DNA of 64,000 nt from Pseudomonas vancouverensis (GTDB lineage: Bacteria; Pseudomonadota; Gammaproteobacteria; Pseudomonadales; Pseudomonadaceae). The stretch covers positions 1 to 64,000 of the forward strand of contig NZ_RRZK01000020.1 of the NCBI RefSeq assembly GCF_004348895.1. The letters are read 5' to 3'. A program made the translations under genes and the position numbers. Positions 47,666 through 57,093 of this stretch are shown piece by piece. Within the stretch, counting starts at the first letter, position 1; every line of letters begins with the position of its first letter. The notes below the pieces were generated by a model that searched no databases, had not been told where the DNA came from, and saw only the letters and a list, made by a program, of their open reading frames with translations.

Positions 47666-48249
47666 TCAGTTCTTGTCCAGATCGACGTTGCGCGTCTCCC
47701 GCAGGCACAACATCCCCACCACCAGGCTCACCCCGGTGATCAGCACCGGGTACCACAGCCCTTAGAAAATATCCCCGGTGTACACCACCAGCGCAAAGGA
47801 CACGGTCGGCAGGAAGCCGCCGAACCAGCCGTTGCCGATGTGGTAGGGCAGGGACATCGAGGTGTAGCGGATGCGGGTCGGGAACAGCTCGACCATCAGC
47901 GCCGCCAGCGGGCCATAGCACATGGCGGAAATGAGGATCATCTGTGCCGCCTTCTCGGCGATCATCAGGGTTGGCGAGCAGGTATTGCCCGAGGTAATGC
48001 GCGGCATGATCGAGGCATCGGCGATGCGCAGGCCGGCGATGCCATGGACCTTCAGTTGTGCATCGACCACCGCTGTGGCGTCGTTGCCCATGCGACAGAT
48101 GCCCACCGGGTGGAAAATGGTGGTGCCGATGCGTGCCGCGGCTTCATGCAACTGTTCTTCGCTTTGCAGGCTATCGCCGGGCAGGTATTCGACCGGGTTG
48201 AATGCACGCAACGCCGGTGCGGCAAGGATGCGCCGGGTCAGGCGAATGG
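47666..48249 (-). pseudogene. Chimeric remnant: MFS 3' end fused to GMC oxidoreductase 3' end
   Basis: 47666 to about 47937 is a near-identical copy of the last 270 bases of the MFS gene (52532-52804). From there to 48249 it is a copy of the 3' part of the GMC gene (54415-54739). The joint lies in the shared sequence TGGCGGAA(A/T)TGA(T/G)GATCA. A TAC-to-TAA change at 47762-47764 adds a stop inside the MFS portion. Read on the minus strand, GMC residues (EKAAQMIL) run directly into MFS residues ([13 protein letters not shown]). A non-functional remnant of a larger duplication with an internal deletion of about 1.6 kb. Confidence 0.92.
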
Positions 48250-48375
48250 ATTCGGAGGTTTAAAAAAACCATTCCCGGAATGCCCTTCAACGCGCAGGGC
48301 ATTCTGAATTTGCATCAACACAATCTCATCCAGCCATCACGGCTATTGCCAATCGGCCATTTTAGATAAGACAAT

Positions 48376-48394
48376 GCGAGTTATTATCATTCGC
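48376..48394. promoter_or_regulatory. Fur box upstream of the sigma factor gene
   Basis: Read on the minus strand, GCGAATGATAATAACTCGC matches 13 of 19 positions of the Fur consensus GATAATGATAATCATTATC. It is 16 bases before the ATG of the FecI-type gene. Confidence 0.82.
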
Positions 48395-48409
48395 GAATTG
48401 TTTTCTATC

Positions 48410-48931
48410 ATGTCCGCCAACGATTTATCCCTGCGCAGCGCCATCCATGAACTCTATTGCGACCATCACAGCTGGCTGCAACGCTGGTTGCGCAAGCGCC
48501 TGGGCAATGCCTTCGATGCGGCGGACTTGACCCAGGATACGTTCGTGCGGGTGATCAAGGCGCGCAACGCGCTGGAGATACGCGAGCCCCGACCCTATCT
48601 TTCAATGATCGCCAAGGGCCTGCTGATTGACCTGTTTCGTCGTCGTTCGCTGGAGCAGTCCTACCTCGAAGCATTGGCTGCCACCCCTGAAGGGGAGCAG
48701 CCGTCGCTGGAAGAGCAGGCGATCCTGTTGCAGGCCCTGATCGAGATCGACCGCATGCTGCAAGGGCTCGGGCCCAGGGTGAAGCAGGCCTTCATCCTCT
48801 CGCAGTTCGAGGGCCTGACCTATCCGCAGATTGCCGAGCGCCTGGGCATCAGTGCGCGAACCGTGAACAACTACATGGCCAAGGCCATGGAGCATTGCTG
48901 CCTGATGCAAATCAAGTTGCAACTGACATGA
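48410..48931 (+). CDS. FecI-type ECF sigma factor for iron uptake
   Basis: 173 residues from ATG 48410. Region 2 is DAADLTQDTFVRVIKARNAL followed by PRPYLSMIAKGLLIDLFRRR, and region 4 VKQAFILSQFEGLTYPQIAE and RLGISARTVNNYMAKAM. This is the iron-starvation ECF group. A Fur box lies directly upstream. Its stop overlaps the FecR start (ATGA), and the receptor gene follows, so the three form a cell-surface signalling system. The sigma factor would switch on the receptor gene when the siderophore binds. Confidence 0.93.
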   Translation: MSANDLSLRSAIHELYCDHHSWLQRWLRKRLGNAFDAADLTQDTFVRVIKARNALEIREPRPYLSMIAKGLLIDLFRRRSLEQSYLEALAATPEGEQPSLEEQAILLQALIEIDRMLQGLGPRVKQAFILSQFEGLTYPQIAERLGISARTVNNYMAKAMEHCCLMQIKLQLT

Positions 48932-49875
48932 GCCTGTCAGCGGCTGAGCTCAAAGCGATTGGCAGCGCCGCGCAGTGGTACGCCAGGCTGCACTCCGGTA
49001 TCGCGACGGACGCCGACCACACCGCGTGGCATGCCTGGCTGACGGCCGATCCTGCACACCATCGGGCGTGGCAACGCATGACCGATGTCGGTGAGCAGAT
49101 GGCCCGCGTACCGGGTGCCCTGGCTGCACCGGCACTGCTGGGCGTCGATCGCTCCCGGCGTCAGGTGCTGCGCAGCGTAGTGGTGTTGGCCTCCGCCGGT
49201 TCATTGGGCTGGTTGAGCTGGCGCAGTGAGACGGCACAGAGTCTGTTCACCGATTACCGCACGGCAGTTGGTGAGCGCCGTGAATACCGCCTGGCAGACG
49301 GCAGCCGCTTGCTCCTCAATACCGATACTTCGGTCAACCTGCGTTTCGATGACCGTCAGCGGGTGGTGGAGTTGTTGACCGGTGAAATCATCGTAACCAC
49401 AGCCGTTGATGCACAGCAGCGTCCGTTCAAGGTCGTCACTCGCCACGGTGAGGTGCTGGCGCTGGGGACGCGCTTTGTTGTCCGTTCGCAAGCGAGCGGC
49501 AGCGAAGTGGCGGTGCTGGAGAAAGCCGTGGAAGTCAGCACGTCGGGCACGGCTGCACGGGTGCGACTTGAGGCTGGCCAACACATGCTGTTCAGCCCGG
49601 GGCTGCTGGGCCGGGTACGCCCGAATGACGCATCGATCGCCGCGTGGGAGCAGGGCAGCATCATTGCCATCAACCGGCCGTTAAGTGAGTTGCTGGCTGA
49701 CCTGTCGCGCTATCGCAGTGGCGTGTTGCGTTGCGATTCGCGCATTGCCGACCTGAAGGTCTCCGGTGCGTTTCCGATTGATGACACCGATCGCGCACTG
49801 GCTGCCCTGGAGAGCGGCTTTGCCTTGCGCGTGACGCGTTACAGCCGCTTCTGGGTCAATGTTTCACAGCTGTGA
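48928..49875 (+). CDS. FecR-type anti-sigma factor
   Basis: 315 residues from ATG 48928. The N-terminal DUF4880 part (AAQWYARLHSGIATDADHTAW, WLTADPAHHRAWQRM) binds the sigma factor. A membrane helix lies near 92-105 (VLRSVVVLASAGSLGWLSW), and a periplasmic FecR domain follows (TAVGERREYRLADGSRLLLN; VVTRHGEVLALGTRFVV). The C-terminus has LRCDSRIADLKVSGAFPIDD. The layout is complete. It senses the TonB-receptor signalling domain and releases FecI. A gap of 114 bases separates it from the receptor gene. Confidence 0.93.
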   Translation: MSLSAAELKAIGSAAQWYARLHSGIATDADHTAWHAWLTADPAHHRAWQRMTDVGEQMARVPGALAAPALLGVDRSRRQVLRSVVVLASAGSLGWLSWRSETAQSLFTDYRTAVGERREYRLADGSRLLLNTDTSVNLRFDDRQRVVELLTGEIIVTTAVDAQQRPFKVVTRHGEVLALGTRFVVRSQASGSEVAVLEKAVEVSTSGTAARVRLEAGQHMLFSPGLLGRVRPNDASIAAWEQGSIIAINRPLSELLADLSRYRSGVLRCDSRIADLKVSGAFPIDDTDRALAALESGFALRVTRYSRFWVNVSQL

Positions 49876-49989
49876 CATGCGCTGACGGAGCGCAGCGCAA
49901 AAATAATTTCTGCTCCTTTGCACTTTTCATTCGTATCGTTCGGCTCATCCCTCAATGAGTTTTTATTGATCGTTTGGGGGAGGGTAAAC

Positions 49990-52470
49990 ATGTCTCGGTT
50001 TTACAAACCTGGTCGTCTGGCAACCGCAGTAAAATTCGGATTGCTGGCGGCGACTGCCACTGCAGCATGGTCGGGCGCAACGTTCGCCGCCACCGCAGCC
50101 ACGTCACAACAAAGCTCGGTACAGTCGTTCGACATTGCCGCCGGCAGCCTGACCGAAGTCCTCAGCCGTTTCGCCAGCGCGGCGGGCGTGGCCATCTCCT
50201 TCGATGCGCGGCATACCGACGGTTTCAAATCGCCGGGGCTCAAAGGCGCGTTCGGCGTCAGCGAAGGTTTTGCGCGGGTGCTCGGCGGCAGCGGCCTGCA
50301 GGCCCAACCCCAGGCCAATGGCACCTACGTGCTGCGGCCGGCACCCGGTGCTGGTTCGGCACTGGAGCTGGGTGCCACCAACATCAACGCGCAGGCATTG
50401 GGTGCGACCACCGAGAACAGTGGTTCCTACACCACCGGCGCGGTGACCATCGGCAAGGGCGAGCACTCGCTCAAGGAAACCCCGCAGTCGGTGACGGTGA
50501 TCACCCGCAAGATGCTCGATGACCAGAATCTCAACACCATCGACCAGGTGATGGAAAAGACCCCGGGCATCACCGTCTACGACTCGACCATGGGTGGCAA
50601 ATACTTCTACTCCAGGGGTTTTCGCATGTCGGGCCAATATCAATATGACGGCGTACCGCTGGACATGGGCAACCTCTATGTCCAGGCCGACAGCTTCAGC
50701 AGCGACATGGCGTATTACGACCGGGTTGAAGTCCTGCGCGGTGCGGCCGGCATGATGAAAGGCTCGGGAGGCACCGCGGGCGGCGTGAACTTCGTGCGCA
50801 AGCGCGGGCAGGCCACCGCGCAAACCGATGTCACGTTGTCAGGTGGCAGTTGGGACAACTATCGCGGGCAGGTCGATACGGGCGGTCCGTTGAATGACTC
50901 GGGGACGATACGCGGACGCGCCGTGGTCGCCGAGCAAAGCCGGCACTACTACGTCGATGACGCCAATCGCAAGGATCAGGTGTACTACGGTGCGCTCGAC
51001 GTCGACCTCAACCCGGACACGACCCTCGGCCTCGGTGTCGCCTATGAGGACGTCGACGCCAACCCATGCTGGGGCGGCATGCCGCGCTACAGGGATGGCA
51101 GCGACCTGCGACTCGGTCGCTCGACCTGCCTCGACCCGTCGTGGAATACCTGGCGCAGCAAACGCACCACGGTGTTTGCCGATCTCAAGCATCAGCTCAA
51201 CGATGACTGGGCCTTGAAAGTCGCCAGCGTCTACACCAAAAACACCCAGGACATCAAATACGCCTTCGCCTCCGGGGCAGTGACACCCGGTATCGACACC
51301 ACGGGCGTGCTTGGCAGCCTGTACGACTACGATCAGGTCGATTACGGCCTCGATGCCTACGTGGATGGCAAGTTCGCCGCCTTCGGTCAGCAACATGAGT
51401 TGGTACTGGGCTTCAATGCCAGTCGCTCGAACAAAAATGACTTCTACTCGGTCGCCTTCCTGCCGCAACGGCAGAATGTGTTCAACCCCGACAAGCACAT
51501 CCCGGAGCCGGACGACAGTTACTTCATCGAGAATTCGTCCCGTGGCGGCCCGGTCGACAGCGTGACCAAGCAGCAAGGGATCTATTCGACCCTGCGCCTG
51601 AAACTGGCGGATCCTTTGACCTTCGTGGTTGGCAGCCGCGTGAGCTGGTACAGCTCCGACACGGACTACGATTTCATCAACTCGGGTACCTCGGAACACG
51701 TCAGTACCAAGGAAACCGGACAGGTCACACCCTTTGCCGGACTGCTGCTGGACCTTGATGAAAACCTCACGGCCTACACCAGCTACTCGGAAATCTTCAC
51801 GCCCCAGGGCAACTATCGATCTGAGGACGGTTCGGCCCTCAGGCCTCTGGTGGGGCAGAGCTACGAGCTGGGGATCAAGGGCGCCTGGTTCAACGGGCGT
51901 CTGAACAGTTCGTTCAACCTGTTCCGCACTATCCAGAAAGACCAGGCACAAACCGACTACAACTCGTCCTGCCCGTCGTCGGATGGTTATTGCTACGTGA
52001 ACTCCGGCAAGGTGCGCGCCCAGGGTTTTGAAGCGGAAATCAGTGGCGAGGTGATCGAGCGCCTGCAACTGCTGGCGGGCTACACCTACACCCAGACCAA
52101 GACGCTCGACGACCTGGACACCTCCCTCAACGGTGCGGCGTTCAACAGTTATGTGCCACGGCACCTGCTGCGCCTGTGGGGCGACTATCAACTGGACGGG
52201 GCGCTGGAGCGGTTCACGGTCGGCGCCGGTGTGAACGCGCAAAGCGACAACTTCCGCGTGTCTCCCCTCAGTGGCGAGAAGATCAGTCAGTCCGGTTATG
52301 CGGTCTGGAACGGTCGCATCGGCTATCGCATCGACGACACCTGGTCGGTGGCGCTCAATGGCAACAACCTGTTCGACAAGCGCTACTACGCGACCATCGG
52401 CACCGAGACCTTCGGCAACTATTACGGCGATCCGCGTAACTTCATGGTCTCTGTCAAAGCGAGCTTTTGA
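49990..52470 (+). CDS. TonB-dependent siderophore receptor with signalling domain
   Basis: 826 residues from ATG 49990 with GGGGGAGGG upstream. Signal peptide to about 33 (ATATAAWSGATFAA). Residues 40-115 are the secretin/TonB N-terminal signalling domain (VQSFDIAAGSLTEVLSRFAS). The TonB box region and plug (SLKETPQSVTVITRKMLDDQ; RGFRMSGQYQYDGVPLDMGN) follow, and then a 22-strand barrel that ends ...GDPRNFMVSVKASF with terminal Phe. It is of the FpvA/FhuE kind for hydroxamate or pyoverdine-type siderophores. The ligand is not determined. It is paired with FecI and FecR, and stands between the two copies of the MFS/GMC ends. Confidence 0.94.
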   Translation: MSRFYKPGRLATAVKFGLLAATATAAWSGATFAATAATSQQSSVQSFDIAAGSLTEVLSRFASAAGVAISFDARHTDGFKSPGLKGAFGVSEGFARVLGGSGLQAQPQANGTYVLRPAPGAGSALELGATNINAQALGATTENSGSYTTGAVTIGKGEHSLKETPQSVTVITRKMLDDQNLNTIDQVMEKTPGITVYDSTMGGKYFYSRGFRMSGQYQYDGVPLDMGNLYVQADSFSSDMAYYDRVEVLRGAAGMMKGSGGTAGGVNFVRKRGQATAQTDVTLSGGSWDNYRGQVDTGGPLNDSGTIRGRAVVAEQSRHYYVDDANRKDQVYYGALDVDLNPDTTLGLGVAYEDVDANPCWGGMPRYRDGSDLRLGRSTCLDPSWNTWRSKRTTVFADLKHQLNDDWALKVASVYTKNTQDIKYAFASGAVTPGIDTTGVLGSLYDYDQVDYGLDAYVDGKFAAFGQQHELVLGFNASRSNKNDFYSVAFLPQRQNVFNPDKHIPEPDDSYFIENSSRGGPVDSVTKQQGIYSTLRLKLADPLTFVVGSRVSWYSSDTDYDFINSGTSEHVSTKETGQVTPFAGLLLDLDENLTAYTSYSEIFTPQGNYRSEDGSALRPLVGQSYELGIKGAWFNGRLNSSFNLFRTIQKDQAQTDYNSSCPSSDGYCYVNSGKVRAQGFEAEISGEVIERLQLLAGYTYTQTKTLDDLDTSLNGAAFNSYVPRHLLRLWGDYQLDGALERFTVGAGVNAQSDNFRVSPLSGEKISQSGYAVWNGRIGYRIDDTWSVALNGNNLFDKRYYATIGTETFGNYYGDPRNFMVSVKASF

Positions 52471-52496
52471 TCCCGAGTGATCCGAGATCGCAAACG

Positions 52497-52526
52497 CTGC
52501 AGGAGCGAGTTGACTCGCTCCTGCAG
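52497..52526. terminator. REP-like hairpin, probable bidirectional terminator
   Basis: CTGCAGGAGCGAGT and ACTCGCTCCTGCAG are perfect 14-bp arms around TG. It lies between the convergent receptor and MFS genes. It carries the GGAGCGAG REP core. No T-run follows closely, so it may act as an RNA 3' barrier rather than a classic terminator. Confidence 0.65.
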
Positions 52527-52533
52527 GCTGGTT

Positions 52534-54156
52534 TCAGTTCTTGTCCAGATCCACGTTGCGCGTCTCCCGCAGGCACAACATCCCCACCACCAGGCTCACC
52601 CCGGTGATCAGCACCGGATACCACAGCCCGTAGAAAATATCCCCGGTGTACACCACCAGCGCAAAGGACACGGTCGGCAGGAAGCCGCCGAACCAGCCGT
52701 TGCCGATGTGGTAGGGCAGGGACATCGAGGTGTAGCGGATGCGGGTCGGGAACAACTCGACCATCAATGCTGCCAGTGGGCCGTAGCACATGGCGGAAAT
52801 GATGATCAGCGCGACGATCAAGGCGACGATCATCGGTTTGTTGATCTGCTGCATGTCGGCCTGTGACGGATAGCCGGCCAGGGTGATGGCGCCGCGCAGC
52901 GCCGCTTCGTCGAAACCGTCGATCTTCACGTCACCGACACTGACCTGTACCGCGCTGCCGGCCGGCGCTTCGGCGCTGTGGTACGGCAGGCCCTGTTTGA
53001 CCAGGAAGGTCTTGACCTTGTCGCACGGGCTGTCGAATTTGGCCTTGCCCACCGGGTCGAACTGGAAGGTACAGGTGGCCGGATCGGCGAGCACGGTGAT
53101 CGGGGCCTGACGACTGGCCTGGTCAATCGCCGGGTTGGCGTAGTGCGCCAGGGATTTGAAGATCGGGAAGTACAGCGCAGTGGCGAGCAGCAGGCCGAGC
53201 ATCAGCACCGGTTTGCGCCCGACCTTGTCCGACAGCCAGCCAAAGAAAATGAAGAACGGCGCACCAATGGTCACGCTGACGATCAGCAAACCGTTGGCCA
53301 CGGCCGGGTCCATTTTCAGGAACTGGGTGAGGAAGAACAGCACGTAGAATTGCGCGGCGTAGAAGGTCACCGCTTGCCCGGCGTTGATGCTGAACAGGGC
53401 GATCAGCACCACCTTGAGGTTTTCCCATTTGCCGAAGGAATCGCGGATCGGCTGTTTGCACAGCTTGCCTTCCTCCTTCATTTTCACGAAGGCAGGGGAC
53501 TCGTGCAGGCTCATGCGAATCCAGGTGGAAATGCCCAGCAGCACGATGGAAAACAGGAACGGAATACGCCAGCCCCAGACTTCGAACTGATCACCGGTGA
53601 AATAGCGGCAGCCCAGCACCACCAGCAGCGACAGCAGCAATCCCAGGGTCGCCGTGGATTGAATCCAGCTGGTATGGAAGCCGCGTTTGCCAATTGGCGC
53701 GTGCTCGGCGACATAGGTCGCAGCGCCGCCGTATTCACCGCCCAAGGCCAGGCCCTGGAGCATGCGCAGCACAACCAGGATGATCGGCGCGGCAATGCCG
53801 ATGCTGGCATAGGTCGGCAGCAAACCGACGCAGAAGGTCGCCAGGCCCATCAGGATGATGGTGGCGAGGAAGGTGTACTTGCGCCCGATCATGTCCCCCA
53901 ACCGACCGAACACCAGCGCACCGAAAGGTCTGACGATGAAACCTGCGGCAAACGCCATCAGCGCGAAAATGAACGCGGTGGTGTCGTTGACGCCGGCAAA
54001 GAACTGCTTGCTGATCACCGCCGCCAAGGCGCCGTAGAGGAAGAAGTCGTACCACTCGAAGACTGTCCCGAGTGACGAGGCGAAGATGACTTTCTGCGTG
54101 TCCTTGCTGGTGCCGGCGCTGCGCACGGCCTCCAGGGGCTGAACCTGTTCTGACAT
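52534..54156 (-). CDS. MFS transporter (metabolite:H+ symporter family) with large loop
   Basis: 540 residues from the ATG at 54156 (GAGGGA upstream). N-terminal helices with VFEWYDFFLYGALAAVI, RPFGALVFGRLGDMIGRKYT and RMLQGLALGGEYGGAATYVAEHAP are the MHS-family signature (KgtP, ShiA, ProP). Residues 339-440 are an insertion between two helices, polar with Cys362 and Cys378, so a folded loop of about 100 residues. It is co-oriented with the GMC oxidoreductase gene upstream. The pair probably takes up and oxidises an alcohol-type substrate. A 3' copy is at 47666. Confidence 0.9.
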   Translation of the reverse strand: MSEQVQPLEAVRSAGTSKDTQKVIFASSLGTVFEWYDFFLYGALAAVISKQFFAGVNDTTAFIFALMAFAAGFIVRPFGALVFGRLGDMIGRKYTFLATIILMGLATFCVGLLPTYASIGIAAPIILVVLRMLQGLALGGEYGGAATYVAEHAPIGKRGFHTSWIQSTATLGLLLSLLVVLGCRYFTGDQFEVWGWRIPFLFSIVLLGISTWIRMSLHESPAFVKMKEEGKLCKQPIRDSFGKWENLKVVLIALFSINAGQAVTFYAAQFYVLFFLTQFLKMDPAVANGLLIVSVTIGAPFFIFFGWLSDKVGRKPVLMLGLLLATALYFPIFKSLAHYANPAIDQASRQAPITVLADPATCTFQFDPVGKAKFDSPCDKVKTFLVKQGLPYHSAEAPAGSAVQVSVGDVKIDGFDEAALRGAITLAGYPSQADMQQINKPMIVALIVALIIISAMCYGPLAALMVELFPTRIRYTSMSLPYHIGNGWFGGFLPTVSFALVVYTGDIFYGLWYPVLITGVSLVVGMLCLRETRNVDLDKN

Positions 54157-54256
54157 AGCGGTATCCCTCACAGTGATTGTTTTTGTTGTTCCACTGTCGG
54201 CGCCGGCCTTGTGGGCGGGCGCCGCTACTGCGATGTATCGGGTTGCTCGTTTTCAG

Positions 54257-54356
54257 TGTAGGAGCGAGCACGCTCGCGATGGTCGTCAACGATAACGCGG
54301 GGATCCTGACACCCCGTGGTGCTCTCAGATTCATTGCGAGCGAGCTCGCTCCTACA
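54257..54356. repeat. REPIN between GMC and MFS genes
   Basis: TGTAGGAGCGAGCACGCTCG and the inverted CGAGCGAGCTCGCTCCTACA are 60 bases apart. It is the same class as at 41541. It lies in the 217-base gap between the GMC and MFS genes. Confidence 0.86.
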
Positions 54357-54370
54357 GATCTGCACTTTGT

Positions 54371-56017
54371 TTAGAGATGTGTGGCCAGTTCCTTGGTCTC
54401 AGTGATGCTCCTTGTGGCGGAATTGAGGATCATCTGTGCCGCCTTCTCGGCGATCATCAGGGTTGGCGAGCAGGTATTGCCCGAGGTGATGCGCGGCATG
54501 ATCGAGGCATCGGCGATGCGCAGGCCGGCGATGCCATGGACCTTCAGTTGTGCATCGACCACCGCTGTGGCGTCGTTGCCCATGCGACAGGTACCCACCG
54601 GGTGGAAAATGGTGGTACCGATGCGTGCCGCGGCTTCGTGCAGTTGCTCTTCGCTTTGCAGGCTGTCGCCGGGCAGGTATTCGACCGGGTTGAATGCACG
54701 CAACGCCGGTGCGGCAACGATGCGCCGGGTCAGGCGAATGGCGTCGGCGGCGACCCGCAGATCTTCCGGGTGGCTGAGGTAATTGGGTTGGATCAGCGGC
54801 GCTTGCTGCGGGTCGGCGGAACGGATTTCGATGCGGCCACGACTTTGCGGGCGCAGGTCGCAGACCGACGCGGTGAACGCCGGGAAGGCATGCAGCGGTT
54901 CGCCAAAACGCTCCAGCGACAGCGGTTGAACGTGATATTCGAGGTTCGCCGAAGTCTGCTCCGGCCCTGATCGCGCAAAGGCGCCCAACTGGCTTGGCGC
55001 CATGGACAGCGGGCCACTGCGGTCATACAGGTAACGCAGGCCCATGCCCATCTTGCCCCACAGGCTGCCGGCAATCTGGTTCAAGGTCCGCGCGTTTTGC
55101 AGTTTGTAGATCAGCCGCAACTGCAGGTGGTCCTGCAAGTTAGCGCCGACGCCTGACAGTTCGTGAGCCACGCCGATGCCCAGCCGCTCCAGCAGCGGAC
55201 GCGGGCCGATGCCAGAGCGCTGCAGGATGCTCGGCGAGCCGACGGAGCCGGCACAGAGGATGATTTCCTTGCGCGCCCTGAAGGCTTTTGCCTGGTTCTG
55301 CCAGCGCGTCAGGACCGACGACGCTCGGCCGTTGTCCAGCAACAAGCGATCGACCTCAACGCCGGTCAACACGGTCAGATTGGCGCGTTGGCGCACGGGT
55401 TTGAGAAAGGCCTTGGCCGCGTTCCAGCGAACGCCGGCCTTCTGATTGACCTGGAAATAACCGCAACCTTCGTTGTCACCCTGGTTGAAGTCATCAATGC
55501 TGGCGATGCCGGATTGTTCGGCGGCGCTTCTGAACGCGTCGAGAATCGGCCACGACAGGCGCTGGCGTTCCACTCGCCATTCGCCGTCAGCACCGTGAAA
55601 TTCCGCGGCGCCGCCAAAGTGGTTTTCACTCTGTTTAAACAACGGCAACACGTCCTGCCAGCCCCAGCCGGGGTTGCCCTCGGCGGCCCAGCCGTCATAG
55701 TCGCCGGCCTGGCCGCGCATGTAGATCATGCCGTTGATCGACGAGCAGCCACCCAGCACCTTGCCCCGTGGGTAACTCAGCGCACGGCCTTGCAGGCCCG
55801 GTTGCGCCTCGGTCTTGAAGCACCAGTCGGTGCGCGGGTTGCCGATGCAGAACAGATAGCCCACCGGGATGTGAATCCACGCATAGTTGTCACGGCCACC
55901 GGCTTCGAGCAGCAACACGCGATGTTGCGGGTTGGCCGACAGGCGATTGGCCAGCAAACATCCGGCCGGTCCAGCCCCGACCACGATGTAGTCGAACTCA
56001 TCAAGCACAGACTGCAT
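54371..56017 (-). CDS. GMC-family oxidoreductase (choline dehydrogenase-like)
   Basis: 548 residues from the ATG at 56017 (GAGG upstream); an ATG at 56053 is possible but has no spacing to a ribosome site. FAD motif DYIVVGAGPAGCLLANRLS, then GGCSSINGMIYMRGQAGDYD (GMC signature 1), GSVGSPSILQRSGIG (signature 2), and the C-terminal HPVGTCRMG with its catalytic His, then [18 protein letters not shown]. This is a soluble alcohol dehydrogenase of the choline/polyethylene-glycol type. A LysR gene is divergent upstream. The substrate is unknown. A part copy is in the remnant at 47937-48249. Confidence 0.92.
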   Translation of the reverse strand: MQSVLDEFDYIVVGAGPAGCLLANRLSANPQHRVLLLEAGGRDNYAWIHIPVGYLFCIGNPRTDWCFKTEAQPGLQGRALSYPRGKVLGGCSSINGMIYMRGQAGDYDGWAAEGNPGWGWQDVLPLFKQSENHFGGAAEFHGADGEWRVERQRLSWPILDAFRSAAEQSGIASIDDFNQGDNEGCGYFQVNQKAGVRWNAAKAFLKPVRQRANLTVLTGVEVDRLLLDNGRASSVLTRWQNQAKAFRARKEIILCAGSVGSPSILQRSGIGPRPLLERLGIGVAHELSGVGANLQDHLQLRLIYKLQNARTLNQIAGSLWGKMGMGLRYLYDRSGPLSMAPSQLGAFARSGPEQTSANLEYHVQPLSLERFGEPLHAFPAFTASVCDLRPQSRGRIEIRSADPQQAPLIQPNYLSHPEDLRVAADAIRLTRRIVAAPALRAFNPVEYLPGDSLQSEEQLHEAAARIGTTIFHPVGTCRMGNDATAVVDAQLKVHGIAGLRIADASIMPRITSGNTCSPTLMIAEKAAQMILNSATRSITETKELATHL

Positions 56018-56149
56018 CCCTGACCTCGTCTTGTTGTTCTTGTTGTCTGTCATCCTAGTTGTTAGCTTTCGTCAAAAGAATGTTAGTTTTTACGCAGCTG
56101 CTGTGCGTTTTTAAACAACGCTATCCCCCTCGACGATCAGGGACGAGCC

Positions 56150-57052
56150 ATGTTCGACTGGAATGACCTGCGGTTTTTTCTCGAGCTACAGCGTAGCGGG
56201 CGTTTGCTCACGGCGGCGCGGCGCTTGAACACCACCCATGCCACGGTGGCGCGGCACATCGAGGCCATTGAAAAGAGTCTTGGCACTGCACTGTTCGTGC
56301 AACACGCCCAGGGCTATGAGCTGACACCGGCCGGCGAGGCGTTGCTTAAACACGCCGAGGCCATGGAAAACGTCGCGTTGCTGGCCCAGGAGGAAATCAC
56401 CCAGTCCACGGCTCCGCTGGGCAAGATCCGCGTCGGGGTGACGGAAGGGCTGGGTATCAAGTTCCTTGCCAGTCGCATGATCGGCCTGTTCGAGCGCTAC
56501 CCGGGGCTGGAAGTGGAGCTGGTCGCGGTGCCGCGTTTTGTCAGCATCCTCAATCGTGAAGCGGAGATCAGTATCCATCTGGAGCGACCGGCTGCTGACA
56601 TGCTGGTCACCCGCAAACTCACTGACTATCGCCTGGCGCTGTATGCCAGTCGGGATTACCTGGACCGCTCGCCGCCGCTGCGCAGCCGCGAAGACCTGGG
56701 GCGACATGCGTGGATCGGCTACGTCGACGATCTGTTGTTCAGCCAGGAGCTGATGTTCCTCAACAGTTTCTGCCGCAATCCGCAGGTGGTGTTCCACAGC
56801 ACCAGCGTCATTGCCCAGCAAGAGGCGGCGCGCAGCGGACTGGGGATCGCCGTGCTGCCGTGCTACATGGCCGCTGGCGACCCGGCGCTGGTGCCGTTGT
56901 TGCCGGAAGAAAGTATCCTGCGCAGCTACTGGATCAGCACCCGTCGCGAGCTGCACAAGTCCGTGCGTTTGCGGGTGTTGTGGGATTACGTGGTGCAGCT
57001 CTGTGAGCAGGAGCAGGGCCTGCTGTTGGGCCCCGAGTCTGGTGGTGCCTGA
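56150..57052 (+). CDS. LysR-family regulator
   Basis: 300 residues from ATG 56150. The N-terminal winged helix (DLRFFLELQRSGRLLTAARR; VARHIEAIEKSLGTALFVQ) and the LysR substrate-binding half (LGKIRVGVTEGLGIKFLASR) are typical. It is divergent from the GMC gene, with 132 bases between starts. It is the likely regulator of the GMC and MFS genes. The 56054-56149 gap holds inverted TTAG/CTAA-type elements that could be LysR sites, not verified. Confidence 0.9.
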   Translation: MFDWNDLRFFLELQRSGRLLTAARRLNTTHATVARHIEAIEKSLGTALFVQHAQGYELTPAGEALLKHAEAMENVALLAQEEITQSTAPLGKIRVGVTEGLGIKFLASRMIGLFERYPGLEVELVAVPRFVSILNREAEISIHLERPAADMLVTRKLTDYRLALYASRDYLDRSPPLRSREDLGRHAWIGYVDDLLFSQELMFLNSFCRNPQVVFHSTSVIAQQEAARSGLGIAVLPCYMAAGDPALVPLLPEESILRSYWISTRRELHKSVRLRVLWDYVVQLCEQEQGLLLGPESGGA

Positions 57053-57093
57053 ACGGACGCCATCGTCAGAACAGACAACGTTGATCTATGGAT

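Noticed and set aside
48374-48409. Longer FecI-type protein from ATG 48374
   Set aside because: The added residues are encoded by the Fur box itself, and the family starts near the ATG at 48410.
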